NCBI GenBank assembly: GCA_023392205.1
Contig: JAEVZN010000333.1
Coordinates: 1 to 7,128, forward strand
DNA: 7,128 nucleotides
DNA from: Pseudomonadota bacterium
GTDB taxonomy: Bacteria; Pseudomonadota; Alphaproteobacteria; Rhizobiales; Xanthobacteraceae
Direction: 5' to 3'
Shown: piece by piece, positions 1-6,144 of the stretch
Layout: each line of letters starts with the position of its first letter
How positions within the stretch are numbered: the stretch's first letter is position 1
Position numbers and translations under genes: made by a program
The notes under the pieces: generated by a model
The model's input: the letters and a program-made list of their open reading frames with translations, nothing else
The model's database searches: none
What the model was told of the DNA's origin: nothing

Positions 1-437
1 CCACCGCCGATGCGGCCTTGGCGCTTGCCAATGCCGTCATGGCCGCCAATGCCGTGGGTCTGGGCAGTTGCCCAATCAGCGTTGTTCGCGATCACGCAGA
101 ACGGATTTCCGAATTGCTGGCCCTGCCGGACCGGGTGATACCGCTTGCCGGACTGTGCCTCGGCTGGCCTGCGGATCCGGGCCGGCTGTCGCCGCGGTTG
201 CCGCTCGGCCTCACTTTGCATGTGGACCAGTTCAACGACACCGACCTGCTCAGCCACATCGAGGCATATGACGCGCAGCGCAACGCCTTGGGCCCGTACC
301 GGACCCAGCGCGATTCGGCGCGATGGGGCGAATCGGATCGTTACGGCTGGTCCGAGGACAAGGTCCGCCAATACGCGGTTCCACAACGCACCGAATTCGG
401 CGATTATGTCCGCAGGCGGGGTTTTTCAACGACTTGA
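1..437 (+). CDS. Nitroreductase-family protein, C-terminal part (5' end outside window)
   Basis: This is the C-terminal ~145 residues of an FMN-dependent nitroreductase-type oxidoreductase, a family of homodimeric cytoplasmic enzymes that use NAD(P)H to reduce nitroaromatics, quinones or flavins. The frame is open from base 3 and begins TADAALALANAVMAANAVGL, the usual helix that precedes the Gly-Leu-Gly segment (here GLGSCPISVVRDH). It continues through a helix of the ISELLALPDRVIPLAG type and the motif GLCLGWPADPGRLSPRLPL, which matches the conserved G-x-C-x-G-x-P...PRLPL stretch of NfsA/FRP-like members. The tail (roughly the last 70 residues) contains the Y/W-rich section expected before the C terminus and ends at TGA 435-437. 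No start codon for the real gene is visible; internal TTG or ATG codons near bases 18-40 lie inside the conserved helix. The family call is secure but the substrate is unknown. The next gene starts 114 bases downstream on the same strand. Confidence 0.85.
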   Translation, partial: TADAALALANAVMAANAVGLGSCPISVVRDHAERISELLALPDRVIPLAGLCLGWPADPGRLSPRLPLGLTLHVDQFNDTDLLSHIEAYDAQRNALGPYRTQRDSARWGESDRYGWSEDKVRQYAVPQRTEFGDYVRRRGFSTT

Positions 438-535
438 GCCACATCACGCAAACTTGGGCGCGTGAGACTTTACGCCGCCTTCATACTGCCCAATCTATTC
501 CGCATAGCAGCACTGAGATCTGGGGCAATGCAATC

Positions 536-540
536 GGGGA
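536..540 (+). promoter_or_regulatory. Ribosome binding site deciding the transpeptidase start
   Basis: GGGGA sits 11 bases before ATG 552. This supports that start over ATG 528, which has only a GGGG run two bases before it, and over GTG 462. The spacing is slightly long, so the support is moderate and rests mainly on the signal peptide beginning at 552. Confidence 0.45.
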
Positions 541-551
541 CTGATACCAGC

Positions 552-1769
552 ATGCGGCGTCTGATTCTGTTGTCTTCGCTGGCGACCATGAGCGTCGCCC
601 TGACGGTCGCGCCTGCGGCCGCACAATATACCTATCCCACCGGCGGTTATCAGGGCGTCGAGCGCAACGGCATCATGACGTCGGAGCGGAACCCGCGCCA
701 ACCGAACATGGTCGGTGTGGAAAGCCAGCAATTGCCGCCTTTGCCCGGTGCGGATGTTGGGTCCGCACCTAACGAGCGGTCGCAGTCGACTGGTGCCCAG
801 CCGTTGCCGGACCGTCAGTTTGGCGGCTCGGCACCGGACTATCGTACCCCGCAGGCCTCCGGCCATATGGACATCAGCCGCAGTGAGCCGCAGCAGGACG
901 GCCGCTATTATAGCCGCGATCCGCTGCTCCCCGGCCAGCAAGTTCAGGGGCAGCCGCTGCAGGGGCATTCCTCTGTTCCAGGCCAGGCGCCGCAAGGCTA
1001 TCAAGGCGCTTACGCGCCGCCGCCCGGTTACACGCCGCCCGGCGCGCATCAGCCGGGTCCCGGCTATGCGACGGGCTCTGTCGGCGATCCGCGCCAGCTT
1101 TCACCGCGGCCGCCGGGAAACATCGATCCGAATCAATCGCCCTATGCGACGGGCACACCCGCTCAAGGCGCGCCTGCCTTTGGTGCACCTGCTCAGCAGA
1201 CAGGGTCGGTGCAGTCCGGTCCCGGTCAGCGCCCGACCACAATTGCGGCGCTGCCACCGGAAGACCAGCCTGAAGTCGGCACGCCGAAGGCTCTGCCACC
1301 GCAATTCCGGCGCCAGATCGTCGATTACGAGACCAAGGAACCGGCCGGCACGATCATCATCGATACGCCGAGCACCTTTCTCTATTATGTGAACGGTGAC
1401 GGTACTGCGATCCGCTATGGCATCGGTGTGGGCCGCGAGGGCTTCACCTGGGCCGGCACAGAGCGCATCACCCGCATGGCGGAATGGCCGGACTGGCATC
1501 CGCCATCGGAGATGATCGAGCGTCAGCCCTACTTACCGCGCTTTATGGCCGGCGGGCTCAGCAATCCGATGGGCGCGCGGGCTCTGTATCTCGGCAAGAC
1601 GATTTATCGCGTGCATGGCACAAATCAGCCTTCGACGATCGGTCAGTATGTGTCTTCGGGCTGCATTCGCATGCTCAATGAGGACGTCGAAGACCTCTAT
1701 ACACGCGTGAAGATCGGCACCAAGGTCGTGGTTGTCGGTGACGGCAAGGAAGCTGCTAACCGGCGTTGA
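552..1769 (+). CDS. Secreted L,D-transpeptidase (YkuD domain) with long Pro/Gln/Gly-rich linker
   Basis: A 405-residue periplasmic cysteine transpeptidase, expected to form 3-3 cross-links in peptidoglycan or to attach proteins to it. Residues 1-24 are a Sec signal peptide (MRRL, hydrophobic core, likely cleavage after APAAA before QYTYP). Residues ~25-245 are low-complexity and rich in Pro, Gln, Gly and Ser, probably a disordered spacer. The YkuD catalytic domain spans about 250-400, with His355 (VHGTNQPS) and the nucleophile Cys371 in SSGCIRM, so the active site is intact. The ATG at 552 is chosen because a GGGGA (536-540) lies about 11 bases upstream and the signal peptide begins there. 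In-frame GTG 462 and ATG 528 would add residues before it. The gene ends 54 bases before an intrinsic terminator. Which partner it cross-links cannot be told. In rhizobia and Brucella, L,D-transpeptidases are known to be important for polar growth and for anchoring outer-membrane proteins (family knowledge, not seen here). Confidence 0.9.
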   Translation: MRRLILLSSLATMSVALTVAPAAAQYTYPTGGYQGVERNGIMTSERNPRQPNMVGVESQQLPPLPGADVGSAPNERSQSTGAQPLPDRQFGGSAPDYRTPQASGHMDISRSEPQQDGRYYSRDPLLPGQQVQGQPLQGHSSVPGQAPQGYQGAYAPPPGYTPPGAHQPGPGYATGSVGDPRQLSPRPPGNIDPNQSPYATGTPAQGAPAFGAPAQQTGSVQSGPGQRPTTIAALPPEDQPEVGTPKALPPQFRRQIVDYETKEPAGTIIIDTPSTFLYYVNGDGTAIRYGIGVGREGFTWAGTERITRMAEWPDWHPPSEMIERQPYLPRFMAGGLSNPMGARALYLGKTIYRVHGTNQPSTIGQYVSSGCIRMLNEDVEDLYTRVKIGTKVVVVGDGKEAANRR

Positions 1770-1823
1770 TCGCCGGCACAGCAGGCGCAACGCACAGCAA
1801 GCGCCAGTTGAACCTTGGCTAAT

Positions 1824-1850
1824 GGGAGCCGCCCAGTCCGGGCGGCTTTT
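1824..1850 (+). terminator. Intrinsic terminator after the L,D-transpeptidase gene
   Basis: A perfect 7-bp stem, GCCGCCC (1828-1834) with GGGCGGC (1840-1846), encloses the 5-base loop AGTCC and is followed directly by TTTT. A1827 can also pair with T1847. The upstream GGG and downstream CCC could extend the foot across a T bulge. It lies 55 bases past the transpeptidase stop codon and separates that gene from the membrane-anchored protein downstream. Confidence 0.85.
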
Positions 1851-1898
1851 CCCAGCTTCATTATTGACTTGCCAATTCAGCACATGACGGCACAGGCC

Positions 1899-1913
1899 GA
1901 ATCAGAAAGATTC
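1899..1913. promoter_or_regulatory. Paired GANTC sites forming an inverted repeat
   Basis: GAATC, a 5-base spacer AGAAA, then GATTC: two GANTC sequences as perfect inverted arms, about 135 bases upstream of the ATG at 2047. In most alphaproteobacteria GANTC is methylated by the cell-cycle methyltransferase CcrM, and sites in promoters can make transcription depend on replication state. Whether this pair acts as such, or is an operator or chance, cannot be decided from the sequence. Confidence 0.35.
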
Positions 1914-1920
1914 ACCTGTC

Positions 1921-1941
1921 GATCGCGAACGCCTGATCGCG
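1921..1941. repeat. Direct repeat of GATCGCG in the upstream region
   Basis: GATCGCG occurs at 1921-1927 and again at 1935-1941, start to start 14 bases apart, just after the GANTC pair. GATCGCG-like words are common in GC-rich alphaproteobacterial DNA, so this may be chance. If it is a binding site, it would lie about 105 bases before the start codon of the low-complexity protein. Confidence 0.25.
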
Positions 1942-2034
1942 TGTGTGCAGCGCTTTCTGGCGTTAGCCGATCTTGCCTTGTCTGTGTTGCCTAACGCGTT
2001 CCGGCCTTTACCCGGCCCAAAAAAATTCCGCAGC

Positions 2035-2038
2035 AGGA
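2035..2038 (+). promoter_or_regulatory. Ribosome binding site for the low-complexity membrane protein
   Basis: AGGA is placed 8 bases before ATG 2047. This favours 2047 over the upstream in-frame GTG codon at 1945, whose extra 34 residues show no domain and would bury the membrane helix internally. Confidence 0.6.
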
Positions 2039-2046
2039 CGCGTAAA

Positions 2047-3486
2047 ATGCTCCCCGGCTTTCGGGTTGTTGTCGTAACGGTGATATCGACGTTCCTGTTC
2101 GCGGCTGGCGTCGGCTTCTACACGTCATCGCGCCTGATGCAGGAGCAGTCGAGAGGCCGCGCCGATATCCTCGCCTCACGCGACGACAATCTGAGCGACC
2201 GGAGCCCGGTCGACCGTATTGCGCTGAGCTGGCCCGAACCGCTGCCACAGACGCAGGCGCTCGATCTTGATTTCGCGGTCACCAATCGCGGGGCGCGCAA
2301 TCCGGTGCGCGATGTCACCGAAAACGTCATCCCGCCAGTGCGGACGGCAGAAGCGCCGCACACGCATTACAACGGAGAGACGGAACGTCTCGCGCTGGAG
2401 GCACCGCAACTGATCGGCCCCGCGCCGTCGCAGTCGGATAATGCCGACGAGAATAGCGAATCCGCAGTCGCCGCCACCTCCGCAGAGCCGACGGAGGATG
2501 CCGGGCAATCCGTTCCGCCGCCGCAAGCCGGCATTGCCGAAGGAGCGCCGGAAAAGATCGAACCTGAACAGGCGGAAACCGATCCAGACATACCAGCGGA
2601 GGCTGCACGCGAGGCGACCGCGGAAGCGCCCGCGCCGCAGCCTGATCCGGAATCCGTGCCGCAATCCGCGCCGATTGTCGCCCAAAGCACCGATCAGGAC
2701 GAAGCAGCCGCCCGCGAGCCTGAACCTGGAGCCGATAATCTGGCCGACGCGCCCGCACTGGCAGAAATGCAGAAAGCAGAGCCCAAGACGGCGGAAGCCG
2801 CCACGATCGAAGCTGCTCCTGCAGAAGCCGCTCCTGCAGAAGCAGGCCCTGCGCGCCCGGCAAAGTCAGACATGGCCGATTCCGGGCCTGAACCGAAACC
2901 TGAAAGCGAAGCCGTCGCCGTCTCAGAGCCAGCACCGGAAGAGAACGTCGACGCAACATCGGCACCAGCACCGGATATTCCCCGAACGGCAGCCGCGCCT
3001 ATAGAGGCCGCAACGGCCACAGGCTCGATTGCGGCAGAGACCGCGCTATCTGCGATAGCCGAGCCGGCGCCACCGTCTGCCGCTCAAACCGAAGCGAAAG
3101 CTGAAATATCCCCGGACTCCAGGCCAGCTCCGGACGTGCCGGAAAATAACGCAGATGGTGCCACCGACGACAGCGAAGCTACCGCTGAAACCGACGACGC
3201 CCCGGTCAGGCAGGCGGTCCTGATTGATCCCGCCAAGGTTCCGCTTCCGACGGCGGCGCCAGGCGAGGCCGCCGTAAAGGCCGCCGCACGGGCTGCAGAG
3301 CGCGCAGCACAACGTGCCGCAATTCAGAGATCACGCGCGAAGAAAGCCGCGCAGCGCCGAACAGTGCGGCCGCGCCCGTCCGCACCACAACAGCAGCAAC
3401 AACCGCCGCAGGTCCAGGTTTTCCCATTTTTTCATCTGTTCAATCAGCCGCAAGCTCCGGCGCAGGCGCCGGTCCAACGAAACTGA
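2047..3486 (+). CDS. Membrane-anchored Ala/Pro/Glu-rich low-complexity protein, function unknown
   Basis: I do not recognise a named family. The 479-residue protein starts MLPGFRVVVVTVISTFLFAA: residues ~7-25 form one membrane helix or uncleaved signal, placing the rest probably in the periplasm. Residues ~26-110 are of mixed composition. Residues ~120-385 are extremely rich in Ala, Pro and Glu/Asp, with few hydrophobics, so are acidic and probably disordered. Residues ~386-405 form a short more ordered segment (RQAVLIDPAKVPLPTAAPG). Residues ~408-440 turn strongly basic (VKAAARAAERAAQRAAIQRS, then KK and RR pairs), a likely amphipathic helix. Residues 448-479 are Gln/Pro-rich with five consecutive Gln and an aromatic patch FPFFHLF. 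The ATG at 2047 is preferred over upstream GTG 1945 because AGGA (2035-2038) lies 8 bases before it and the membrane helix follows at once. Similar short-anchor Ala/Pro-rich hypothetical proteins are, to my recollection, common in Bradyrhizobium relatives. A TonB-like or envelope-spanning role is only a guess; no TonB C-terminal domain is seen. Confidence 0.75.
   Translation: MLPGFRVVVVTVISTFLFAAGVGFYTSSRLMQEQSRGRADILASRDDNLSDRSPVDRIALSWPEPLPQTQALDLDFAVTNRGARNPVRDVTENVIPPVRTAEAPHTHYNGETERLALEAPQLIGPAPSQSDNADENSESAVAATSAEPTEDAGQSVPPPQAGIAEGAPEKIEPEQAETDPDIPAEAAREATAEAPAPQPDPESVPQSAPIVAQSTDQDEAAAREPEPGADNLADAPALAEMQKAEPKTAEAATIEAAPAEAAPAEAGPARPAKSDMADSGPEPKPESEAVAVSEPAPEENVDATSAPAPDIPRTAAAPIEAATATGSIAAETALSAIAEPAPPSAAQTEAKAEISPDSRPAPDVPENNADGATDDSEATAETDDAPVRQAVLIDPAKVPLPTAAPGEAAVKAAARAAERAAQRAAIQRSRAKKAAQRRTVRPRPSAPQQQQQPPQVQVFPFFHLFNQPQAPAQAPVQRN
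2809..2853 (+). repeat. Three tandem copies of a 15-base unit inside the low-complexity gene
   Basis: Units start at 2809, 2824 and 2839 and encode EAAPA, EAAPA, EAGPA. The first two copies differ at one base (GAAGCTGCTCCTGCA versus GAAGCCGCTCCTGCA); the third is diverged. The unit is a whole number of codons, so copy-number change would keep the frame. This points to recent slippage expansion of the Ala/Glu/Pro region. Confidence 0.75.
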
Positions 3487-3535
3487 ACGGATCTCGCGCT
3501 TCGCGCGCGCGACATTACATCGAAGTTCAGACGTT

Positions 3536-3565
3536 GGGCACGCTCACGACACGCGAGCGCTGCCC
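3536..3565. repeat. Imperfect stem-loop in the spacer before the flavin oxidoreductase gene
   Basis: GGGCA-C-GCTC (3536-3545) can pair with GAGC-G-(C)-TGCCC (3555-3565), giving ten base pairs with one bulged C (3560) around a 9-base loop. It starts 50 bases after the stop of the low-complexity gene. No T-run follows, so it is not a standard intrinsic terminator. It could be a factor-assisted terminator, a transcript-end stabiliser or a 5' leader structure of the next gene. The rest of the 139-base spacer shows only a weaker hairpin (CGCGC-TTC-GCGCG near 3495) and a GAATC at about 3585. Confidence 0.35.
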
Positions 3566-3625
3566 GGACCATTCGCAGCCGCCTGAATCCCGCCCCTTCG
3601 GGCATTCCATAGCCCCCGTGTCCTT

Positions 3626-4669
3626 ATGATTCCCGTTTCCATTCTCGATCTGTCGCCCGTACCGGCCGGCGGCTCGCCCGCGCAATCGCTGCGCAACACG
3701 CTCGATCTCGCGCGCCACGCGGACGGTCTGGGCTATTTCCGCTACTGGCTGGCGGAGCATCACAATCTTGCAAATATCGCGAGTTCCGCGCCCGACATCA
3801 TGATCGGCCAGGTCGCGGCCGTGACGCAGAACATGCGCGTCGGTTCAGGCGGTGTGATGCTGCCCAACCATGCGCCCCTCACCGTCGCGGAACGTTTCAA
3901 GGTGTTGGAGGCGCTGTTTCCCGGCCGCATCGATCTCGGCCTCGGTCGTGCGCCGGGCACCGATCACGTCACCTCGATTGCTCTCCGGCGCCGGCAGGAT
4001 ATACGCGAGGACGACGACTTTCTCGAACGCTTTCAGGAATTGCTGCTGTTCGAGAGCCGTGGCTTTCCGCCCGAGCATCCGTTCAGCAAGGTACAGGCCA
4101 TGCCGAGCGATGTGCGGCTGCCGCCGATCTTCCTGCTCGGCTCGAGCGATTACAGCGCGCAGCTCGCAGCCCAGATCGGCGCAGGCTTTTCGTTCGCACA
4201 TCACTTTTCCGGCTTCGACGCCGCGACCGCCATGCGCATTTATCGCGAGCGCTTTCAGCCGTCCGCATATCTGCAGAAGCCGCATGCCATTCTCGCCACC
4301 GCCGCCGTACTGGCCGATACGCAAGAGGAGGCGGAGAAACTGGCCTCCTCCATTGACCTGAATTTTGTGCGCCGCGCCAAGGGTCTTTATGCGCCGCTTG
4401 AAAGTCCCGACGTGGCGACGGCCTATGATTATTCTCCCGTCGATCGCGAACGCATCCGGCAAAATCGCGAACGACTTTTTGTCGGCACGCCTGCTCAGAT
4501 TCGCGAGACGCTCGGCGGCATGATCGCCCAGACAAGTGCGGACGAGGTGATGATCACGACCATGATCTACGATCACGAGGCCCGCAAGCATTCCTATGCG
4601 TTACTCGCGGAGGCTTTCTCTCTTGAGCATCCCCGTGTTAAGGCGGCACTCGAACCCGTCACCTCATAA
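3626..4669 (+). CDS. LLM-class flavin-dependent oxidoreductase (MsnO8/YhbW-like)
   Basis: A 347-residue TIM-barrel enzyme of the bacterial luciferase-like monooxygenase superfamily. These bind reduced FMN or F420 and oxygenate or oxidise organic substrates in the cytoplasm. The start [20 protein letters not shown] is the standard N terminus of the MsnO8/YhbW group. It is followed by YWLAEHHN (residues 40-47), a [17 protein letters not shown] stretch and [14 protein letters not shown] (101-114), the conserved barrel segments around the flavin site. Length is normal for the group. The ATG at 3626 fits the family exactly, but the bases before it (GTGTCCTT) show no Shine-Dalgarno sequence, so initiation may be leaderless or weak. 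The stop is 21 bases before the hydrolase gene, suggesting co-transcription. The substrate is unknown. A luciferase role in light emission is not implied, and F420 use is less likely than FMN because the group is of FMN type in proteobacteria (inference). Confidence 0.9.
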   Translation: MIPVSILDLSPVPAGGSPAQSLRNTLDLARHADGLGYFRYWLAEHHNLANIASSAPDIMIGQVAAVTQNMRVGSGGVMLPNHAPLTVAERFKVLEALFPGRIDLGLGRAPGTDHVTSIALRRRQDIREDDDFLERFQELLLFESRGFPPEHPFSKVQAMPSDVRLPPIFLLGSSDYSAQLAAQIGAGFSFAHHFSGFDAATAMRIYRERFQPSAYLQKPHAILATAAVLADTQEEAEKLASSIDLNFVRRAKGLYAPLESPDVATAYDYSPVDRERIRQNRERLFVGTPAQIRETLGGMIAQTSADEVMITTMIYDHEARKHSYALLAEAFSLEHPRVKAALEPVTS

Positions 4670-4677
4670 ACGGCAAC

Positions 4678-4685
4678 AGGGAGAG
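4678..4685 (+). promoter_or_regulatory. Ribosome binding site that decides a TTG start
   Basis: AGGGAGAG ends 5 bases before TTG 4691. It is the best Shine-Dalgarno match on the + strand of the window. No ATG lies at a suitable distance, and the family alignment of the following protein begins at this point. Confidence 0.75.
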
Positions 4686-4690
4686 CCATC

Positions 4691-5359
4691 TTGGGCAAGC
4701 ATTTTTCACTGACCACCACCGATAATCATTCGCTGGGTGCGTACCGCGCCGACCCATCGGGAACACCGAAGGGTGCCATTGTCGTGGCGCAGGAAATCTT
4801 CGGCGTGAACAGCCATATTCGCAATGTCTGCGACCGGCTGGCGGCGCAAGGATACGTGGCCGTGGCGCCGGCCCTGTTCGATCGCTTCGTGCGCGATTTC
4901 CAGTCAGGATATACGCCCGACGAGGTGGCACATGCGCGCTCTTATCTGGGCAAGATCGATTGGGACAAGATGCTGCTCGATATCGGTGCGGCAATTGACG
5001 AGGTGAAGTCCACCGGACCCGTCGCCGTGATCGGCTTCTGTATGGGCGGAAGCGCCGCCTTTCTTGCGGCCACGCGATTGTCGTGCCTGTCGGCAGCAGT
5101 CGCTTTTTATGGCGGGCAGATCGCAAAGAATGCAGACGAGAAGCCGAAATGCCCGATGCAAATGCATTTCGGCGAAAGCGATGCGTCGATCCCGATGTCG
5201 GATGTCGAGATCGTGAAGCAGAAGCGGACCGATTGCGAAATCTACGTGTATCCGGCCGGTCACGGTTTCTGCTGTGACGAGCGCGCGAGCTTCGATGAGG
5301 GCAGCGCAAAACTCGCATGGCAGCGGGCCTACGATTTCCTCGACAAACACATGAAGTGA
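4691..5359 (+). CDS. Dienelactone hydrolase-family protein
   Basis: A 222-residue alpha/beta hydrolase of the dienelactone hydrolase family, cytoplasmic and without a signal peptide. Family members open lactone or ester bonds, classically dienelactone to maleylacetate in chloroaromatic breakdown. The Cys-Asp-His triad is complete: Cys117 in the nucleophile elbow GFCMGG, Asp164 in FGESDASIP and His191 in YPAGHGF. Glu35 in VVAQEIFGVN matches the glutamate that switches on the cysteine in Pseudomonas dienelactone hydrolase. Length is slightly below the classical ~236 residues, with no domain missing. It starts with TTG, supported by a strong ribosome binding site. It follows the flavin oxidoreductase gene by 21 bases, so the two are probably one operon and may act in sequence, oxygenation then hydrolysis. 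No other catechol or protocatechuate pathway gene is visible, so the true substrate may differ. The gene end faces the export lipoprotein gene end across 18 bases. Confidence 0.9.
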   Translation: MGKHFSLTTTDNHSLGAYRADPSGTPKGAIVVAQEIFGVNSHIRNVCDRLAAQGYVAVAPALFDRFVRDFQSGYTPDEVAHARSYLGKIDWDKMLLDIGAAIDEVKSTGPVAVIGFCMGGSAAFLAATRLSCLSAAVAFYGGQIAKNADEKPKCPMQMHFGESDASIPMSDVEIVKQKRTDCEIYVYPAGHGFCCDERASFDEGSAKLAWQRAYDFLDKHMK

Positions 5360-5377
5360 TCGGACGCGCGGGCGGCG

Positions 5378-6106
5378 TCAGAACCAGCGTTCGCGTACGG
5401 TGATGGTGTCGCCCGGCCGCATCGGATAATCGACGGGCACCTTGCCGCGCATGATCTCGCCACCGTAATTGCGGCTGAGTGTGATGTTGTGCTTGTTGGC
5501 GCGCGGCGCAAAGCCGCCGGCGATCGCCACAGCGGCTTCCACGGTCATGTTCGGAACATAAGGGTATTGGCCGGGCGCATTGACCTCGCCCAGGATGAAG
5601 AACGGCCGATAGACCTCCACCTCGACCGACACGGATGGCTGACGGATGAAGCCCGCCCGCAGACGCGCGGCGATCAGGCGGCCGAGTTCGGTCGTGGTGG
5701 TTCCGCGCGCCGGCACCGTCCCAATGAGCGGCATTGCGATATTGCCGGCGGAGTCGACGATATAGGAATTGGTGAGGCCCTCCTGTCCAAATACCTGCAC
5801 GCGCAGGCGATCTCCCGAATCCAGCAAATAGGGCATCTCGAAAGGCGCAATTGCCGGCGTGTAAGGTCCGCCGACCTGCACCGCGACTACAGGAGCGGCG
5901 ACCACAGGCGCCGCGAGGCTGACCGGCTGCGTCGGGACCGCCTCGTCGTAGGGCGCCGCCGGAGCGGCCCCCTCGTCGACGACGACCGGCTGCACCACGT
6001 CCGCCCGCCTGTGCACACAGGCCGGCAAGGCCAGCAAAACCAGCAGGCAAACGGTGATGCAGTACAACGGGGCCTTGGGCCGCATGGGTGAATCCGGGGC
6101 GGTCAT
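5378..6106 (-). CDS. Short Wza-type polysaccharide biosynthesis/export lipoprotein
   Basis: A 242-residue envelope lipoprotein of the polysaccharide export (OPX) family, which forms the outer-membrane or periplasmic part of exopolysaccharide and capsule exporters. Residues 1-29 are a lipoprotein signal with lipobox LPAC, giving lipidated Cys30. Residues ~31-88 are an Ala/Pro/Val-rich linker. The Poly_export domain spans ~90-166 (YLLDSGDRLRVQVFGQEGLT, then DSAGNIAMPLIG). One SLBB-type domain spans ~168-238 (FFILGEVNAPGQYPYVPNMT, then AIAGGFAPRANK, ending RPGDTITVRER). It is much shorter than E. coli Wza (~380 residues) and lacks the second SLBB and the C-terminal amphipathic helix that forms the Wza outer-membrane pore. 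The ATG at 6106 has GGGG five bases upstream; the alternative Met8 has no such site. It lies 38 bases downstream of the YqhA-like gene on the same strand. No glycosyltransferase, Wzc or flippase gene is in view, so its partner system is elsewhere. Confidence 0.88.
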   Translation of the reverse strand: MTAPDSPMRPKAPLYCITVCLLVLLALPACVHRRADVVQPVVVDEGAAPAAPYDEAVPTQPVSLAAPVVAAPVVAVQVGGPYTPAIAPFEMPYLLDSGDRLRVQVFGQEGLTNSYIVDSAGNIAMPLIGTVPARGTTTTELGRLIAARLRAGFIRQPSVSVEVEVYRPFFILGEVNAPGQYPYVPNMTVEAAVAIAGGFAPRANKHNITLSRNYGGEIMRGKVPVDYPMRPGDTITVRERWF

Positions 6107-6129
6107 TCCAGCCCCGATTTGCGCCCTTT

Positions 6130-6137
6130 ATGGTTAA
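6130..6137 (-). promoter_or_regulatory. TTAACCAT box before the export lipoprotein gene
   Basis: On the - strand TTAACCAT lies 24 bases before the ATG of the export gene, within the only 38-base spacer of this pair. TTAACCAT is a known half-site form of the CtrA recognition sequence in alphaproteobacteria. A single half-site this close to the start could also be chance, or part of a promoter -10 region (CATAAA follows). Support is weak. Confidence 0.25.
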
Positions 6138-6144
6138 CAAAGCC

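Noticed and set aside
495..1499. Overlapping - strand and alternate + strand frames across the transpeptidase gene
   Set aside because: The transpeptidase frame carries a signal peptide and an intact catalytic motif; the others are compositional shadows.
1864..1892. TTGACT at 1864-1869 as a -35 promoter box
   Set aside because: No acceptable -10 hexamer lies 16-18 bases downstream (ACGGCA or similar), so a promoter cannot be claimed.
2176..3020. Several long - strand open frames opposite the low-complexity gene
   Set aside because: The Ala/Glu/Pro codon pattern makes stop codons rare on the opposite strand. The translations are Arg/Ala/Gly-rich without motifs, and the + strand frame has a start, ribosome binding site and membrane helix.
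3494..3506. CGCGC-TTC-GCGCG hairpin just after the low-complexity gene as its terminator
   Set aside because: A five-pair stem with no T-run; alternating CG sequence makes such pairing likely by chance.
3587..3606. Hairpin GCCC-CTTC-GGGC before the flavin oxidoreductase gene
   Set aside because: Only four base pairs and no T-run follow; expected by chance in GC-rich sequence.
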